A DNA stretch of 64,000 bases, taken from Corallococcus sp. EGB (GTDB lineage: Bacteria > Myxococcota > Myxococcia > Myxococcales > Myxococcaceae). The DNA is taken from the NCBI RefSeq assembly GCF_019968905.1, contig NZ_CP079946.1, positions 1,178,001 to 1,242,000 on the forward strand. The letters run 5' to 3'. The notes beneath the pieces were generated by a model. That model made no database searches, was not told the origin of the DNA, and was given only the letters and a program-made list of their open reading frames with translations. The position numbers and the translations under genes were made by a program. Within the stretch, counting starts at the first letter, position 1; every line of letters starts with the position of its first letter. This document shows, piece after piece, positions 1 to 9,354 of the stretch.

Positions 1-150
1 GTTGCGTTGAGGCGGGCCTCTGGGTCCCTGCGGGTACAGCTTCAGCGCTTCCCACCCCGTGACGAGCCAGACCCCGACACCTGAGGTCCGTCCGGTTGGA
101 TGAGAAAGAGAGAATCCTGCGGGGGCGCCCCGTCGGCGGCGCTCTGCGGA

Positions 151-178
151 AACCTGTCCGACAGTCGGACAGGTTTTT
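151..178. terminator. Perfect palindrome with T-run (terminator or operator)
   Basis: Twelve bases (151-162) are repeated exactly as reverse complement at 164-175 around one central A, and five T follow on the plus strand. The usable hairpin has a small loop. It lies 3' of dtd, whose transcript runs leftwards, but the T-run favours plus-strand termination. A perfect palindrome could equally bind a dimeric repressor. Bases 1-150 show no gene I can support. Confidence 0.5.
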
Positions 179-219
179 GAAGACCGTGCCAGGCGGGGGG
201 CGCAGGGATGCTCGGGAAC

Positions 220-681
220 TCAGGCCGGAGGCGCGGCCTTCGGCGGGCTCTCCAGGAGGATGGTGACGGGCCCGTCGTTCACGAGCGCGACCTTCATGTC
301 CGCGGCGAAGATGCCGGTGCCCACGGTGAGTCCGCGCTGGCGCAGCGCTTCACAGGCCCGCTCGTAGAGGGCCTTGGCCGCGACGGGCTCCATCGCGTCG
401 ATGAAGCTGGGCCGGCGGCCCTTGCGCGCATCGCCATAGAGCGTGAACTGGCTCACGACGATGAGGTGCTTGGACGTGTCCTCCAGCGACAGGTTCATCT
501 TTCCGTCGGCGTCCTCGAAGATGCGCAGCGTGGCCAGCTTCTCCACCATCCACGTGAGGTCCGCGTCGGTGTCTCCCTTGCCCACGCCCAGGAGCACGAG
601 CAGGCCCGGGCCCATCTCGCTCACGCGCTTCCCGTCCACCGTCACCGACGCTTCCAGCACCCGCTGCACCACGGCCTTCAT
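220..681 (-). CDS. dtd: D-aminoacyl-tRNA deacylase
   Basis: Hydrolyses D-amino acids mischarged on tRNA (and glycine on tRNA-Ala), a cytosolic proofreading step. The 153-residue protein has the usual family length and starts MKAVVQRV as is typical. The two cross-subunit motifs are present: SQFTLY at residues 77-82 and the NxGPVT motif at 135-140 (NDGPVT). It is the last gene of a leftward run, 53 bases after the oppC-like gene, so it may share that transcript although its function is unrelated. Identification is secure. Confidence 0.96.
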   Translation of the reverse strand: MKAVVQRVLEASVTVDGKRVSEMGPGLLVLLGVGKGDTDADLTWMVEKLATLRIFEDADGKMNLSLEDTSKHLIVVSQFTLYGDARKGRRPSFIDAMEPVAAKALYERACEALRQRGLTVGTGIFAADMKVALVNDGPVTILLESPPKAAPPA

Positions 682-734
682 GTCTTCGTCACCTCCGTGC
701 CTGCTTCCTGCCAGGGACGCCCGGGGCCTTCAAG

Positions 735-1568
735 TCACCGCCCCTCGTGGCGTGGATCCATCGCGTCGCGCAGCGCATCGCCCAGCAGGTTGAAGCCCAG
801 CACGGTGAGCGCCAGCGCGATGCCCGGGAAGAGGGCCACGTGCGGTGCCACCAGCAGGTACTGCGTCCCCTGGTCCACCAGCGCGCCCCACGATGGCGTG
901 CCCGGCGGGACGCCCAGCCCCAGGAAGCTCAGGGAGGCCTCCGCGACGATGGCGCCCGGCAGCGCGAACGTCGCCTGCACGAGCAGCGGCCCCGCCGCGT
1001 TGGGCAGCAGGTGCCGCACGAGGATGCGGCCCGGCCCGCTGCCCAGCGCCCGAGCAGCCTGCACGTAGTCACGCTCGCGCAGCGTGAGCACCTGTCCGCG
1101 TGTCAGCCGCGCGTAGCCCGTCCACCCGGTGAAGGACAGCGCGAACACCACGTTGGCGAGGCTGGGCCCCAGCACCGCGGTGATGAACAGCGCCAGCAGG
1201 ATGCCGGGGAACGCGAGCAGCACGTCCACCAGCCGCATCAGCGCTTCGTCCACGAGCCCGCCCGCATGGCCCGCGATGCCGCCCAGCGTGATGCCCACCG
1301 CGGCCGACAGCACCACCGCGAAGAAGGACACCTCCAGCGATACGCGCGCGCCGTAAAGCACGTGCGTGAGCACGTCGATGCCGTTCTCCGCCGTGCCCAG
1401 CAGATGCCCGGACGTGGGAGGCGACAGCTCACGCGTGAGGTCGATGGCGTCCGGCGCGTGGGGGCTGAGCCACGGCGCGAACAGCGCGGTGAAGACCCAG
1501 ACGCACGCCACGACCAACCCGAAGCGGGCACCCCACGAATGCAGCCGGAAGCGAGGGGCCGCGCTCAT
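735..1568 (-). CDS. ABC importer permease, OppC/DppC type
   Basis: Inner-membrane permease of a peptide/nickel-type ABC importer, 277 residues, with an N-terminal membrane segment (about residues 10-30) followed by the transport domain. The EAA loop that contacts the ATPase is visible as AARALGSGPGRILVRHLLPN (about residues 179-198), and SFLGLGVPP, typical of OppC/DppC, follows. The start overlaps the oppB-like stop by 4 bases (ATGA at 1565-1568), so the two are translationally coupled. No ATPase gene (OppD/OppF) is next to it, so those subunits must come from elsewhere. Substrate cannot be told from sequence. Confidence 0.92.
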   Translation of the reverse strand: MSAAPRFRLHSWGARFGLVVACVWVFTALFAPWLSPHAPDAIDLTRELSPPTSGHLLGTAENGIDVLTHVLYGARVSLEVSFFAVVLSAAVGITLGGIAGHAGGLVDEALMRLVDVLLAFPGILLALFITAVLGPSLANVVFALSFTGWTGYARLTRGQVLTLRERDYVQAARALGSGPGRILVRHLLPNAAGPLLVQATFALPGAIVAEASLSFLGLGVPPGTPSWGALVDQGTQYLLVAPHVALFPGIALALTVLGFNLLGDALRDAMDPRHEGR

Positions 1569-2479
1569 GAGCGCCTCCGAACGCGCGGGTCGACCCACGC
1601 ATAGGTGAGGTCGGTGAGCGTGTTGACCAGCACGTAGCAGAACGTGAAGAGGAGCACCGTGGCGCGCACGGTGTTGTAGTCGCGCTTCTCGATGGCGGTG
1701 AGCAGCAGCGTGCCCATGCCCGGCCACGCGAACACCTTCTCCGTCACGATGGCGCCGCCCAAGAGCGCGCCGAACTCCAGGCCCAGCACGGTCACCAGCG
1801 GCAGGAGCGCGTTGCGGAACGCGTGCCTCCACAGCACCACGCGAGGCGACAGACCCTTGGCCCGGGCCACCGTGACGTAGTCCTCGCGCAGGGCCTCCAG
1901 CATCGTCGCGCGCGTCATCCTCGCGAGGAACGCGGCCAGCGCGGTGCCCAGTGTGAACGCGGGCAGCACCAGGTGCCGCCACGACTCCGCGCCCGACACG
2001 GGCAGCCAGTCCAGCTTCAACGCGAAGAGGATGATCAGCACCGGCCCCAGCCAGAAGCGGGGCAGGGCGACACCCGCCACGGACACGCCCATCGCCGCCG
2101 CGTCCACGGCCGTCCCTCGCCGCGCCGCCGCCGTCACGCCCAGGGGCAGCGCCAGCGCCAGGGACACCGCCAGGGCCGCCACCGTGAGCAGCAGCGTGTA
2201 CGGTAGCGCCGCGCCCAGGGCCGGCAGCACCTTGCGCTGGAACGGAGGCAGCGACGTGCGCAGCTCTCCCGTCGCCAGGTCGCGCGCGAACGTCCAGAGC
2301 TGCGCGTACCAAGGCAAGTCCAACCCCACGGCCTGCCGCAGCGCCGCGCGGTCCACCTGCGTCGCCTGTTCCCCCAGCATCACGTCCACTGGATCTCCAG
2401 GCACGAGGTGCAGGAACAGCGACACGAGCAGCAGCGCGCCCACCATCGCGATGACCGCGGACACGAGCCTCCGGGTCAC
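1565..2479 (-). CDS. ABC importer permease, OppB/DppB type
   Basis: First permease of the importer, 304 residues. It begins with a long hydrophobic helix (about 5-25) and the LVPGDPV motif typical of OppB/DppB. The EAA loop reads ARAKGLSPRVVLWRHAFRNA (about residues 203-222). It starts with GTG at 2479 and overlaps the upstream binding-protein stop by 4 bases (GTGA). Operon order is binding protein - oppB - oppC - dtd. Confidence 0.92.
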   Translation of the reverse strand: MTRRLVSAVIAMVGALLLVSLFLHLVPGDPVDVMLGEQATQVDRAALRQAVGLDLPWYAQLWTFARDLATGELRTSLPPFQRKVLPALGAALPYTLLLTVAALAVSLALALPLGVTAAARRGTAVDAAAMGVSVAGVALPRFWLGPVLIILFALKLDWLPVSGAESWRHLVLPAFTLGTALAAFLARMTRATMLEALREDYVTVARAKGLSPRVVLWRHAFRNALLPLVTVLGLEFGALLGGAIVTEKVFAWPGMGTLLLTAIEKRDYNTVRATVLLFTFCYVLVNTLTDLTYAWVDPRVRRRS

Positions 2480-4074
2480 GGCGTCACCTCCCGCGCCTTC
2501 GCCAGGGGCAGCAGCAGTCCGTGCGCGCTGGGCTCGAAGTCCGCGAGCCGCGTGGACACCACCGCGACGCTCGCCTCATGCCACAGCGGGATGACGGGCA
2601 GCGCCGCGTCCAGCTCCCGCTGCGCCTCCGCATACAACGCCTTCCGCTCCTCCCGGGGCGCCTGCGTCGCCGCGTCCAGCACCCGGTCCAGCGCAGGGTC
2701 CTTCAGCGCGCCCCGGTTGAACCCGCCCCAGTGGTTCTCCGGTCCGGGGATGTTCGCGGAATGGAACGCGCCCCGCAGCAGGTCCGGCTCCATCACCGCG
2801 GCCCACTTCAACGTGAACAGCTCGAAGCGCCCCCGGCGCACGTCCTCGAAGAACGTCCCGAACTCCAGCGCCCGCACCTCCACCGCGATGCCGCCCTTCG
2901 CCAACTGCTCCTTGAGCACCAGCGCCACCGCGCGCCGGAAGCGGTCCGTGCTCGTCTTGAAGGTGAAGGTCATGCGCGGCCGTCCCCCAGGCCCGTCCGG
3001 ATCCGGATACCCCGCAGCGTCCAGCAGCCGGGCCGCCTCCTCCGGCGCGTAGCCGCACCCCGGCGTGGACGTGAAGGCCCAGTGCTCACGGGGCAACATG
3101 CTGGACGCGGGCTCCGCCAGACCGTGCAGCTTGTGCTCCACCAGCGGGCGCACGTCGATGAGGTGACACAGCGCCTGTCGCACGCGCACGTCCGCCAGCG
3201 GCCCCTCGCGCAGGTTGAGCCCCAGGTACGTGAAGCCCGTGCCCGGCTTCGTCACCACGCGCAGGTGGGGCGCCTGCCGCAGCGCGGGCAGCACCGCCGG
3301 GGACACGCCGTTCACCACCAGGTCCGCCCGGCCCTTGAGCAGCTCCAGCACCCGCGTCGTCTCGTCCCGCACCACGCGGAACGTCAGCCGCGACACGGCG
3401 GGCTTGCCCGCGTACCAGCCTTCGAAGGGGACCAGCGTCAGGTGCTCCTCATCCGGCCATGACTCGAACCGGAACGGGCCCGCGCCTGTCGGATGGGCTG
3501 CTTGCGCTTCGATGCCCTGCGGCCCCGCGCGCTCCGAGGGCAGGATGGCCGCGGACAGCTCCGCGAGCAGCGGCGCGTACGGCCGCTTCAGATGGAAGCG
3601 CACCGTGCGGGCATCCACCACCTCCACCCGCTCCAGCGGCTCGTACCGCTCACGCTTCGGGCTGCCCAGCTTCGGGTCGCGCAGGGCATCGAAGGTGGCC
3701 TTCACGTCCTCGGCGGTGAGGGCGCTCCCGTCGTGGAAGGTGAGCCCCGGCCGCAGGACGAACTCCACCACCGTTGCGGAGACGTCACGGAAGGACTCCG
3801 CCAGCTGGGGCACCGGCCGGCTCGCGTCATCGAAGGTGATGAGCCCCGGACTGATGAGCTGCGCCAGCCGCTGTCCGTGTGCCGTCAGGGCGAAGCGGTC
3901 ATCCAGGCTGTCCGGTGGGGCCTCCAACAACACCGTGATGCCCGCAGGGGGCGCAGGCTCGCGGCAGCCGGCGCCCAGCACCAGCATCAGCGCGAGGGCG
4001 AACACCCGGACGGCACGGAAGGGCAGGGGAGGCATGGCGTCTGTCACGGGGTGGATGTCAGGCGGGACGTCCAT
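2476..4074 (-). CDS. Extracellular solute-binding lipoprotein, family 5 (peptide/nickel type)
   Basis: Substrate-binding subunit of the importer, 532 residues. A signal peptide ends in the lipobox LGAGC (Cys at about residue 37), so the mature protein is a lipoprotein. The remainder has SBP-family-5 features: a DSLDDRF segment, a PQLAESF segment, and the FHDGSALTAEDVK motif. The start at 4074 is preceded by AAGGAGG ten bases upstream, so I prefer it over the internal ATG at 4035, even though it places 13 extra residues before the signal peptide. It is divergent from dacB across about 107 bases that must hold both promoters. Confidence 0.9.
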   Translation of the reverse strand: MDVPPDIHPVTDAMPPLPFRAVRVFALALMLVLGAGCREPAPPAGITVLLEAPPDSLDDRFALTAHGQRLAQLISPGLITFDDASRPVPQLAESFRDVSATVVEFVLRPGLTFHDGSALTAEDVKATFDALRDPKLGSPKRERYEPLERVEVVDARTVRFHLKRPYAPLLAELSAAILPSERAGPQGIEAQAAHPTGAGPFRFESWPDEEHLTLVPFEGWYAGKPAVSRLTFRVVRDETTRVLELLKGRADLVVNGVSPAVLPALRQAPHLRVVTKPGTGFTYLGLNLREGPLADVRVRQALCHLIDVRPLVEHKLHGLAEPASSMLPREHWAFTSTPGCGYAPEEAARLLDAAGYPDPDGPGGRPRMTFTFKTSTDRFRRAVALVLKEQLAKGGIAVEVRALEFGTFFEDVRRGRFELFTLKWAAVMEPDLLRGAFHSANIPGPENHWGGFNRGALKDPALDRVLDAATQAPREERKALYAEAQRELDAALPVIPLWHEASVAVVSTRLADFEPSAHGLLLPLAKAREVTP

Positions 4075-4181
4075 GCTGCGACAGCCTCCTTCCTGTTTCC
4101 AGGAAGCAGGCAGGCGGGCAGGGTCATGACGAACGTGGATCCTCCCCCCTCCCTTGCCGCCCCTTTCGTCCCTTCTTCATA

Positions 4182-6446
4182 ATGGATCGCGACTTCCCTG
4201 GAGCGTGCGTGCAGGTTTTTCGAACCAGACCCTTCTGGGCAGCGACCGCCATTGCCTTGTGGCTTCCTTCCGCCACGCTGGCCGCGTCGCCGTCCGCTGA
4301 CAAAAAGGCCGAACGCGAGGCGCTGAAGAACGCGCTCGTACAGGTGATGCAGCGCACCGCGCTCAAGAGCAGCCGCGTCGGCGTGCACATGCAGAGCCTG
4401 GACGACGGCACCGTGGTGTTCAGCCACAACGCGGACGAACTGCTCAACCCGGCCTCGAACGTGAAGCTCGTCACGTCCTCCGCGGCGCTCGTCTCGCTGG
4501 GGCCGGAGTACCGCTACGAGACGGAGTTCCTCGTCGACCAGGAGCTGCCCGCGGACGGCAAGGTCAAGACGCTCTACGTGCGCGGCAAGGGCGACCCCAC
4601 CATCACCACCGAGCGCCTCTACGGCATGACCTCCGAGCTGCTCCACGCGGGCCTCAAGGAGGTGCAGGACATCGTCGTGGATGACTCCTGGTTCGACGCC
4701 GAGCGCACCCCGCCCGGCTATGACCAGGAGGACTCCGACCGCGCGTACATGGCGCCCACCGGCGCGGTGAGCCTCAACTGGAACGCCGTCGCCGTCTACG
4801 TGCGCTCCGCCCCCGGCGGCAAGGCCGTGGTCGACATGGAGCCCCCCAGCGACTACTTCGTCGTGGACAGCTCCGTCACCAGCGGCCCCGGCCGCGCGCG
4901 CCGCGTGTCCGTGAAGTCCGACGGGTCCGGCGAAAAGCAGAAGATCATCGTCAAGGGCCAGGTCCCCGACGAGCGCGGCGCCGTGAGCGTCTGGAAGAAG
5001 ATCGACAACCCGCCCATGTACTTCGGCGGGACGCTCAAGCAGCTGCTCGTGTCGCGCGGCGTGAAGGTGAAGGGCAAGGTGAAGCTGGGCCTGACGCCGT
5101 CCCGCGCGAAGGTCGTGTACGTGGCCCAGTCCGACACGTTCGACATCGTCCTCAAGCGCCTCAACAAGCTGTCCAGCAACTTCATCGCGGAGACGCTCCT
5201 CAAGACGATGGGCGCGGAGCTGCGCGGCGCGCCGGGCTCGTTCGCCAAGGGCATCGACGTGGTGGAGGAGTTCCTCGACCGCGACGTGGGCATCCCGCGC
5301 GGCACCTTCGTGATGAAGAACGGCAGCGGCCTCAATGACGCCAACCGCTTCTCCACCGCGCAGGTGGACCGGCTGCTGCGCCACATGTACGAGCGCTTCC
5401 CGCTGGCCCCGGAGTACCTGTCCTCGCTGGGCATCGCCGGCAAGGACGGCACGCTCAAATACCGCTTCGACGGCACGGACGCCGTGGGCCGGCTGCGCGC
5501 CAAGACGGGCACCCTGGAGGGCGTCTCCGCGCTCAGCGGCTACGTGCAGTCCGCGGGCGGAGAGAAGTTCTCCTTCTCCATCATGGTCAACGACTACGCG
5601 GGCCGCGCCGGCCCCGTCGTCGCGGGCATGGACGCCCTGGGCGCCGCCGTGGCCGCCACCGGCTCCACGCTGGGGCCGGGCAACGCGCTGGCCGCCCTCA
5701 ATGAAGGCCAGAAGGCGCAGGGCGGTCTGCCGGACATCGCCAACCGCGTGAAGACCTACCTGGAGCTGGGCAAGCAGCGCGATCAACGCAACATCGGCTT
5801 CCTGCGCACCGCGTGGCGCAGCGAGCGCGACCCCGCCGTGCGCGCCGTGCTCGCCGAAGGCCTCTACCAGTCCAACCCGCACGACTACCTGGGCACCCGC
5901 ACGCTGCTGGACAGCTACTCCGCCACGGATGACGTCTACGGCCGCCTGCGCCAGGTGGCCCGCGCCCTGTCCGTGGGCGTGCCCGGCGTGAGCAGCATGG
6001 TGGAGCTGGCCTCCGGCGGAAACACGGAGGCCCTGGCCCGGGTGCTGGAGCTGTGCCGCGCGGCCGGCGCCGCCCAGGACCCCCAGGCCCAGGAGGAGCT
6101 GGTGGACGGCCTGGGGGAAGTGGCCCGCACCGCCCCGGACGAGCTGGTCGCGGCCCTGCGCGCCGCCAGCCCCGCCGAGCGCGACGCGAGCGTGCCGCTG
6201 CTCGCCCAGGGGCTGCTGAAGACCGGCGACACCACCCACCCGTTCTGGAAGTCCCTGCGCAAGCTGGGCTCCGGCGGGGCGGATCCGCAGCTCGTCGCCT
6301 TCGCCAGGGGGCTGGACTCCACGCTCACCACCAAGACGGCCGAGGCCCGCGCCTCCCAGCGCGCCCAGCCCGTCCAGGTGGTGGCGCCGGCTTCCGCCAC
6401 GCCCAACGTGGTCCCTGCCTCCGGCGTCCTCCGCCCGGGCGGGTAG
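4182..6446 (+). CDS. dacB: D-alanyl-D-alanine carboxypeptidase/endopeptidase, PBP4 (DacB) family, with C-terminal extension
   Basis: Periplasmic peptidoglycan-trimming enzyme. The N-terminus carries a signal peptide ending about ATLAA (residue 35). The three active-site motifs are SNVK at 92-95, SSN at 331-333 and KTG at 441-443, with the large insertion between the first two that marks class C (PBP4) enzymes. The family is usually 450-500 residues. This protein is 754, and the extra 250 residues after the catalytic domain are helix-rich with repeated short leucine/alanine helices, possibly HEAT-like. No clear Shine-Dalgarno precedes the ATG at 4182. Monocistronic; a hairpin follows at 6467-6491. 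Confidence 0.93.
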   Translation: MDRDFPGACVQVFRTRPFWAATAIALWLPSATLAASPSADKKAEREALKNALVQVMQRTALKSSRVGVHMQSLDDGTVVFSHNADELLNPASNVKLVTSSAALVSLGPEYRYETEFLVDQELPADGKVKTLYVRGKGDPTITTERLYGMTSELLHAGLKEVQDIVVDDSWFDAERTPPGYDQEDSDRAYMAPTGAVSLNWNAVAVYVRSAPGGKAVVDMEPPSDYFVVDSSVTSGPGRARRVSVKSDGSGEKQKIIVKGQVPDERGAVSVWKKIDNPPMYFGGTLKQLLVSRGVKVKGKVKLGLTPSRAKVVYVAQSDTFDIVLKRLNKLSSNFIAETLLKTMGAELRGAPGSFAKGIDVVEEFLDRDVGIPRGTFVMKNGSGLNDANRFSTAQVDRLLRHMYERFPLAPEYLSSLGIAGKDGTLKYRFDGTDAVGRLRAKTGTLEGVSALSGYVQSAGGEKFSFSIMVNDYAGRAGPVVAGMDALGAAVAATGSTLGPGNALAALNEGQKAQGGLPDIANRVKTYLELGKQRDQRNIGFLRTAWRSERDPAVRAVLAEGLYQSNPHDYLGTRTLLDSYSATDDVYGRLRQVARALSVGVPGVSSMVELASGGNTEALARVLELCRAAGAAQDPQAQEELVDGLGEVARTAPDELVAALRAASPAERDASVPLLAQGLLKTGDTTHPFWKSLRKLGSGGADPQLVAFARGLDSTLTTKTAEARASQRAQPVQVVAPASATPNVVPASGVLRPGG

Positions 6447-6466
6447 GCTTCCCGCGACGTCTCCCC

Positions 6467-6491
6467 CGCCCGGACCGCAGGCGTCCGGGCG
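6467..6491 (+). terminator. Hairpin after dacB
   Basis: Nine-base perfect stem (6467-6475 with 6483-6491) and a 7-base loop, 20 bases after the dacB stop. There is no T-run, so intrinsic termination is uncertain. Confidence 0.4.
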
Positions 6492-6705
6492 GGCGCACCG
6501 CTCCTCCCGCTCCCTCCACGCCCAACGCCCTGGAATCCCTGAGGCTTCCCGCCCGGGGAGCAGGCGGACGTGCGCCCTGACACCCCCGGCCGGTTTCTCG
6601 CCAGGGGAATGTCAGTGGTGGATGCTATGGGCTGAAGAACCTGTCGGGGCGTGTAGCCCCGCGGGTTGTGCCGGGCCCTTGGTGGGCCTGGTTTCGGGAG
6701 GAAAC

Positions 6706-7212
6706 ATGGCTGGAGGCGTGAACAAGGTCATTCTCATCGGCAACCTCGGGGCGGACCCCGAGGTGCGCTTCACCCCGGGCGGTCAGGCCGTGGCGAACTT
6801 CCGCATCGCGACGAGCGAGAGCTGGAACGACAAGAATGGCCAGAAGCAGGAGCGCACCGAGTGGCACCGCATCGTCGTCTGGGGAAAGCTCGCGGAGCTG
6901 TGCGGCGAGTACCTCAAGAAGGGACGGCAGTGCTTCGTCGAAGGCCGTCTGCAGACGCGCGAGTGGATGGATAAGGAGAACAAGAAGAACTACACCACCG
7001 AGGTCGTCGCCACCTCCGTCACCTTCCTCGGCGGCCGTGACGCCGGTGAGGGCTACGGCGGCGGCAGCGGCGGCGGGCGCCGGCAGCAGCAGGGCAACGG
7101 CGGCTACTCCCAGGGACGCGACGACTACGGCCAGCCGCCCCCGATGGGCATGGACGACGGCGGCGGCATGGGCGGCAACCCCGGCGGCGCGGACGACGAC
7201 ATCCCGTTCTAA
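6706..7212 (+). CDS. ssb: Single-stranded DNA-binding protein
   Basis: Binds single-stranded DNA in replication and repair. The 168-residue protein has the OB fold at about 1-110, beginning [15 protein letters not shown], then a Gly/Gln-rich flexible tail, and ends in the acidic tip DDDIPF that recruits partner proteins. The start at 6706 is set by GGGAGG just upstream and by the family N-terminus; an upstream in-frame ATG at 6622 is not supported. Followed by a strong convergent terminator. Confidence 0.97.
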   Translation: MAGGVNKVILIGNLGADPEVRFTPGGQAVANFRIATSESWNDKNGQKQERTEWHRIVVWGKLAELCGEYLKKGRQCFVEGRLQTREWMDKENKKNYTTEVVATSVTFLGGRDAGEGYGGGSGGGRRQQQGNGGYSQGRDDYGQPPPMGMDDGGGMGGNPGGADDDIPF

Positions 7213-7241
7213 CGCCCTGGGGCCTCTCCCCTGAAAAGCGA

Positions 7242-7282
7242 ACCGGCCGCTCCTGGATGCCAGGGGCGGCCGGTCGTGTTTT
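7242..7282. terminator. Bidirectional terminator between ssb and sdhC
   Basis: Fifteen-base near-perfect stem (7242-7256 with 7260-7274, one G-U) with a 3-base loop. A T-run follows on the plus strand (7279-7282), and CTTTTC is found on the minus strand at 7233-7238. It serves both converging genes. Confidence 0.85.
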
Positions 7283-7327
7283 CAGGCGCCGGGACCTCTC
7301 GGTCCCGGCGATGGACCCAGGCCCGCT

Positions 7328-8011
7328 TCAGCCGACGTCCAGGCCCGCCGGGCCGTACGCCGCGCCCGCCGTGTAGAGGGCGTAGATGGTGCCCCAGGCC
7401 ATGGCCAGCAGGACGAGGAAGATGAGGATGGAGATGGGCTCGAAGCGGCGCATGGAGCGGTCGCTCGCGAAGATGCCCCAGCCCATGGCGAAGGTCTGCA
7501 GGCCGTTGGCCAGGTGGTACGCGGTGCCCAGCGTGCCCAGCAGGTAGACCACCAGCGTGGGGCCGTGGAAGTGCATCTCCCGGGCGATCTCCATGAAGGG
7601 CTCCGCGTGGCCCTCCACCAGGCGCGGGTGCAGGAAGGCCAGCCAGATGTGGGCGCCCAGGAACGCGAGCACGCCCAGGCCGGCCACGCGCTGCACGAGG
7701 TACTTGAGGTTGCCGTAGTTGTTGTACGCGAGGTTGTTCGGCTTGAAGCTGAACATGCGCAGCACGCCCCACGCGGCGTGGATGAGCAGCGGCAGCATGA
7801 CGATGATGAACGTGAACGCCTGGGCGAACGGGTTCGCGTACTCCGTCACCGACTTTTCCCAGGCCGTCGCGCCGTAGAACGCGGACAGGTTGTCCCACAG
7901 ATGGTTGATGACCCAGATGCTCAGGGGCACCACGGCGAGGAACGAGCCCAGCCGCGACTTCAGCAGGGGCGTCCGGTCGGTGATGGCTTCGGCGGTGGCT
8001 TGGGTGCTCAT
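7328..8011 (-). CDS. sdhC: Succinate dehydrogenase cytochrome b558-type membrane subunit
   Basis: Membrane anchor and heme-binding subunit of succinate:quinone oxidoreductase, 227 residues with five hydrophobic segments, as in the single-subunit di-heme anchors of Bacillus/Wolinella type. Conserved histidines lie in the helices (IWVINHLWDN, LLIHAAWG, FLGAHIWLAFLHPR, GTAYHLANGLQTF) and are candidate heme ligands. Start at 8011 is chosen because GGAGA lies just upstream and the longer frame reads an unlikely leader. Unexpectedly, sdhA and sdhB are not adjacent: the next gene downstream is convergent ssb behind a terminator, and hslO is divergent. Confidence 0.85.
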   Translation of the reverse strand: MSTQATAEAITDRTPLLKSRLGSFLAVVPLSIWVINHLWDNLSAFYGATAWEKSVTEYANPFAQAFTFIIVMLPLLIHAAWGVLRMFSFKPNNLAYNNYGNLKYLVQRVAGLGVLAFLGAHIWLAFLHPRLVEGHAEPFMEIAREMHFHGPTLVVYLLGTLGTAYHLANGLQTFAMGWGIFASDRSMRRFEPISILIFLVLLAMAWGTIYALYTAGAAYGPAGLDVG

Positions 8012-8293
8012 CGAGTCTCCAGCGGGGCGCGCGGATGGGTGGGGTGGAAGACCCCCGCGAGCCCAAGTCAGGGCCTGGGTGCTACGGCCAGCAGGCGGTT
8101 TATAGCCGTTCCGTCTCGCCGGCTGGATTTCTTCCGCATCCGCTGGCCCCACCCGTGGCAGCCGGGGAACACCGACTCATAAGCCCGCGCGATGCGAGCC
8201 CCCCGCCCTGACTGCTGGCCTCCAGGCGGGCGTCCTGTCTCCGTCCCTCTTCCATTGGCGGGCGCGAACGGGTGGGGCACGCTAACCAGCCCT

Positions 8294-9187
8294 ATGCCTG
8301 ATGAGCTTGTCAGTGGATTGTTGAAGGCGTCGGACCTGCGCCTGGTCCTGGCCACCACCGGGGACCTGTCCCGCCAGGCCCGCGCCACGCACCAGAGCAT
8401 GCCGGCCTCCGCCGCCCTCCTGTCCCAGGGCCTCACCGCCGCCGCCCTCATGGGCTCGCTCCGGAAGGGCACGGACTCCCGCATCAACCTGCAACTGGAG
8501 TGCGACGGCCCCCTGCGCGGCCTCTTCGTGGACGGCGACGCGAACGGCGTCGTGCGCGGCTACGTGAAGAACACGCTGGTGGAGTACTCGGGAGCGGAGG
8601 GGCGCTACCACTGGCGCCCGGTGCTGGGGAACCAGGGCTTCCTGTCCGTGCTGCGCGACCAGGGCGGCGGCGAGTACTACCGCTCGTCCGTGGAGCTGGA
8701 GCACTTCGACCTGGTGGCGGACCTGGAGCGCTACTTCCACCAGTCGGATCAGGTGCCCTCCCACCTCCTGATGACGCAGCTGCCGGGCCCGGTGGACGGC
8801 CAGGAGGATCCGCTGGCCACGGTGGTGGGCCTGCTGGTGCAGCCCCTGCCCGACGGGGACCGGGAGGCCTTCCGCGCGCTGGGCACCCGCCTCAAGGCGC
8901 AGTTCCAGACGGCCGTGCAGGCGCACGCGAAGGACGGGGCCCTCACGCTCTTGCGCTCGCTGGTGCCGGAGGCGGACCTGGAGGTCATGTCGCGCTATCC
9001 GCTGCGCTTCACCTGCTCGTGCAGCCGCGACCGCGTGAAGCTCGCGCTGTTGGCCATGGGCCGCGAGGAGCTCCAGGACCTGCTGGAGAAGGAGGGCCAG
9101 GCGGAGGCCACCTGCCAGTTCTGCACGACGCGCTATGTCATCCCCGGCGGGGAGATTCAGCGGATGCTCGCGGAGGGCAGCGCCTGA
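8294..9187 (+). CDS. hslO: Redox-regulated chaperone Hsp33
   Basis: Holdase chaperone activated by oxidation of a zinc-bound cysteine cluster. 297 residues from the ATG at 8294, matching the family length. The C-terminal zinc ligands are intact: C241 and C243 (CxC) and C274 and C277 (CxxC). The core fold has the usual start, with residues such as SLRKGTDSRINLQLECDGPL. The longer upstream frame from 8192 lacks family similarity and is rejected. Divergent from sdhC. Confidence 0.95.
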   Translation: MPDELVSGLLKASDLRLVLATTGDLSRQARATHQSMPASAALLSQGLTAAALMGSLRKGTDSRINLQLECDGPLRGLFVDGDANGVVRGYVKNTLVEYSGAEGRYHWRPVLGNQGFLSVLRDQGGGEYYRSSVELEHFDLVADLERYFHQSDQVPSHLLMTQLPGPVDGQEDPLATVVGLLVQPLPDGDREAFRALGTRLKAQFQTAVQAHAKDGALTLLRSLVPEADLEVMSRYPLRFTCSCSRDRVKLALLAMGREELQDLLEKEGQAEATCQFCTTRYVIPGGEIQRMLAEGSA

Positions 9188-9237
9188 ACCTGCCCTCGGG
9201 GACAGGGACGCTGTTTTGAAGACAGACATCCTTTTCG

Positions 9238-9275
9238 CACCGGGGGGATGTTTCAGCGCCTCACATCCCCCGGTG
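9238..9275 (+). other. Strong stem-loop between hslO and the phosphoribosyltransferase gene
   Basis: A 13-base pairing (9238-9251 with 9263-9275, one bulged G) around an 11-base loop, 50 bases after the hslO stop. No T-run follows, so it may be an RNA stability or terminator element. Confidence 0.4.
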
Positions 9276-9354
9276 AAGCAGGCGCGGCGGTTGTGGCGGG
9301 GTCGCGGTGCTCGGGATATGACAGGGCCGCCGCACTTCACCCGGAGCTTTCGTC

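Noticed and set aside
4044..6239. 731-residue minus-strand ORF antisense to dacB
   Set aside because: Shadow frame: His/Gln/Val/Ala-rich composition caused by high-GC codon bias opposite a well-recognised gene.
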